Program-made: the position numbers and the translations under genes | Notes under the pieces: generated by a model | What the model was told of the DNA's origin: nothing | What the model saw: only the letters and a program-made list of their open reading frames with translations | Database searches by the model: none | Source of the DNA: Centropus unirufus | Taxonomy: Eukaryota > Chordata > Aves > Cuculiformes > Centropidae | NCBI GenBank assembly: GCA_013397695.1 | Contig: VYZI01000419.1 | Span: forward strand, 552,018 to 616,017 | Direction: 5' to 3' | Length of the DNA: 64,000 bases | Shown here: one piece after another, positions 61,501 to 64,000 of the stretch | How positions within the stretch are numbered: position 1 is the stretch's first letter | Layout of the letters: each line of letters starts with the position of its first letter

Positions 61501-64000
61501 ACTACCCGTAGTCTATATCTCCTTATATAGACTTATATAAATCATCACCAGTTTGGTTTATTTACAAGCTGTTATCTTCAAATACAGCCTGGACACACAC
61601 GAGTTTCACTTTTAACCACAGAAAGTTGCACAGAAGCCTGACAGTCATGCTAAGTATCCTAGACACCCAGCCTGTATTTTCACTTGTGTTAAAAATGCAT
61701 TTAATTGGTATTATTGCAAGTCTCCTAAAATTAACTTCATCCTCTATGTGCTGTAGGTTTTTAAAAGCATGAATGCAATAACCCTAGGTAAGGAGGTTGA
61801 GTTCTAGTGTGCAGCTAAAGGAGGGAGCTGGCATCTGAACACCAAGGTGTGGTTAGTAGTTCCCTACCACAAATAGCTGTCCCTTATAGCTATTTTACTT
61901 GTGCTCTTTGGTTTCCTTCCAGTTATGCCTACCTGTGCTTGCTTATCTAGGCTCTGGTAGCATCTCCTGTAGAAGTGAATCAAGATTTCAAGGCGGGGTT
62001 AACCTCTCATTGAACAGATTTTCCTTGAGAAGAACCAATAAACAGAAGAGCCATGAAACCAAGATGGGAAAGTAATTGCAGTCATTGAAATTTGGCACTC
62101 TCTGCTTTCTCAGAAATGGCATTAAATTCCAGAAATGTGGTAAAACAAGTGCCATTTTTTTGTTTTGTTGTGCTGTAGTGTATTTGTGTACTCAAATCAG
62201 GCCTCCGCTGCTGAATTTTTTGAATGCCAGGGCTGTTAGCTTGTGCTGCTATGGTTTCTAAATAAGCAGTCAGCTAATGAAGTTCTTTGGTATAGATTCA
62301 CACACGCCTTTTGCTGTGTCTTGCAGCTTCCCTTACAGCGGTAGTTAAAAATTGTAGTTGCTTTATTCTCTGGTTTTGTTTGCATGGAGCACTCTAGTTA
62401 CTATCAAAGTAGCAAAGTTCAGAGACAGACCACGGTGCAAAATTCAAGTGCTAGAAATAAATAACAGGCCAAATGCTCAAGACATTGGGTGCAATTTCTA
62501 TTGAGGTCAAATGCATCTCAGCCTCAGTTCCTTCATGTGTCTCTCTGGAGGAACATTTGTATCCAGCTTAGTGGCCATAAATTGTGCAGTCAAATTTTAA
62601 TTTAATAATTTAATAAACATTCAGGAATGTGCCTCACAAAGTCTGACTAAACACGTTCTCCCACACCGTGCTGTTTTGGCAGCTGTCTCCTATGTCTCCC
62701 AGCCCCACAAAAGCACCTGAGTAAGGTGTCTGCTTGGACTTGGGAACCTAGCCATAAATCTCTAGCTGTCATTCCTGTGCTGAAAGCTGTCAAGGGGGCT
62801 GCTGGAGGAAAAATTATCCCTGGCTTCATCCTTGCCTTTTGTCTAGACATATTCTCCTTGCCTGGCATGCCATGGAAGCAAGGAGATCCACTGAGGTGTT
62901 CTCTGACACCGCATCTGGGAATCACGATAAATAGAAAATGTCTGAGAGCTGAAACTCAGCTTACAGCCCCTAAGTGCATGAGAGCAACGCAGCACCTGCA
63001 GCCTTGGAAGCTGGGCTGAAAGATAAGTGAATTTTTACATATGTTGTTTAGGGCTGTTACCGGCCTCCTCATTACTGGAGGTAGTTTAGGGGGTGAAATA
63101 AAATGCAGGCAGCCAGGCTCTAATGAACAGTGGGTCAGATATGTGGTAGGGAAACTGGGCTGGGTGGATGGTAGCTGTAGAATCTGGGAGCAAAGGGGGA
63201 GATAGCAAGTGTACAGCCATGAACTGAAGCCTCCATTGAGTGATGTCGGCACTTAGATGAAACATATTCCTTAGTGATACCGAGGCTGCTGTTGTGGACT
63301 TTAAATGGGATCCAGTGATGAACCTGATCTTTGATGGTATTGGATTAACATCACTGCTCATTCCAGCTTATTATGTGCCTTGCAGTACCTGTCATGTCTC
63401 TCTGCCATCTGCAGCAAATAATGACTCTGGCAATTATGAAGGCTTTGTGAGCCTGCAGATCAGAAATGCTATCTCACAAAGGGCAGACTTTCCCTATCTC
63501 AGCACTGCAAATTCTTCCTTCACACAGTGATTTGGCCCTTTTCCTCTCCCCTTCCCTCTGTACCCACTAGTTCTTGAAACGGCAGAAGCTTTACAGAAGA
63601 GCAAAAATGAGAGGTAGTTTTACCTCTCAGTTTTCTCCCCCTTTTTACCCAACTTTCCTTCGTCCCTCTGGAGCCAGAAAAAAATATTTTATCAAATATG
63701 TAAATTTTGCTTCGCTCAGGGTCTGATTGAAAGTCTGCTAAAATCAATGGAAAAATTTCTGCAGGCTTTGCTGTTCCTTAGCTTATGTTCAGCTCCCACC
63801 CATCTACATGCCTTTGACTGATATGGTGCAAACACAGGTATTCAGATAACAGCGCTTGCACTTTGTGTTAAGATCTCCACTGAAACCAGGAGCAATGTCC
63901 AGCCCTGCCAGAAGAAGCACTGCAGGGCTGGTGGTGTGTGGGACCCAAAGAGCTGTGAAGGCAGTGGTTGTAGGGACATGCAGGGGGGCTGTGGGAGCTC
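58531..64000. other. Unique non-coding sequence
   Basis: No exon, RNA gene or mobile element is recognised in the last 5.5 kb. Minor simple sequence occurs at 60721-60731 (A11) and 62595-62625 (TTTTAATTTAATAATTTAATAA). Words such as 'aaatcaatggaaaaattt' near 63741 recall eroded amniote repeats but are too short to call. Overlapping frames at 62647-63361 on both strands show no domain. Confidence 0.5.

Noticed and set aside
1..64000. Bacterial or phage systems, CRISPR arrays, operons, tRNA or rRNA genes
   Set aside because: Base composition, CR1 elements, microsatellites and absence of long coding frames all indicate vertebrate non-coding DNA. No cloverleaf, rRNA core or spaced direct-repeat array was seen.

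Overview
The window reads as vertebrate nuclear DNA, most probably from a bird. The main evidence is a set of CR1 non-LTR retrotransposon 3' ends carrying the avian-style tail of 8-bp ATTCTATG-like units (11231-12080, 13235-13494, and 24207-25083 on the minus strand). Two older, more diverged CR1 pieces of the kind shared with turtles and crocodilians are also present (about 4085-4400 and 6708-7221). A solitary LTR-like element lies on the minus strand at about 14461-14811. There are no operons, bacterial-type genes, CRISPR arrays, tRNAs or rRNAs that I can recognise. The dense set of short ORFs is what chance gives in AT-rich non-coding DNA. I recognise no host protein-coding exon anywhere. 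The window is best read as intergenic or deep intronic sequence.

Layout. 1-4 kb is unique AT-rich sequence with one dinucleotide microsatellite. 4.1-7.2 kb holds the two ancient CR1 remnants. A 36-bp inverted repeat with a loop of about 140 bp lies at 8278-8489. The most unusual stretch is 11.2-13.5 kb, a GC-rich island in an otherwise AT-leaning window. It runs in order: CR1 3' end, linker, G-rich minisatellite with a 15-bp period (12217-12910), CpG-dense block (about 12900-13075), polypyrimidine tract, and a second CR1 3' end in the same orientation. The minisatellite has a higher-order repeat of roughly 240-280 bp. It creates all of the longest ORFs in the window because its period is divisible by three and its units lack stops.

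14.4-14.8 kb is the LTR-like element. 17-64 kb is mostly unique sequence with one long CR1 copy on the minus strand, several short tandem repeats, and stretches dense in homeodomain-, FOX-, E-box- or octamer-like motifs. Those stretches look like conserved non-coding elements, the best being 36790-37450. Their conservation cannot be tested from one sequence, so these calls are inference.

There is no set of genes working together here. I did not find a convincing new biological system. The features most worth a second look are the minisatellite/CpG module, the inverted repeat at 8.3-8.5 kb, the solo LTR with intact-looking promoter and polyadenylation signals, and the 37-kb candidate enhancer block.
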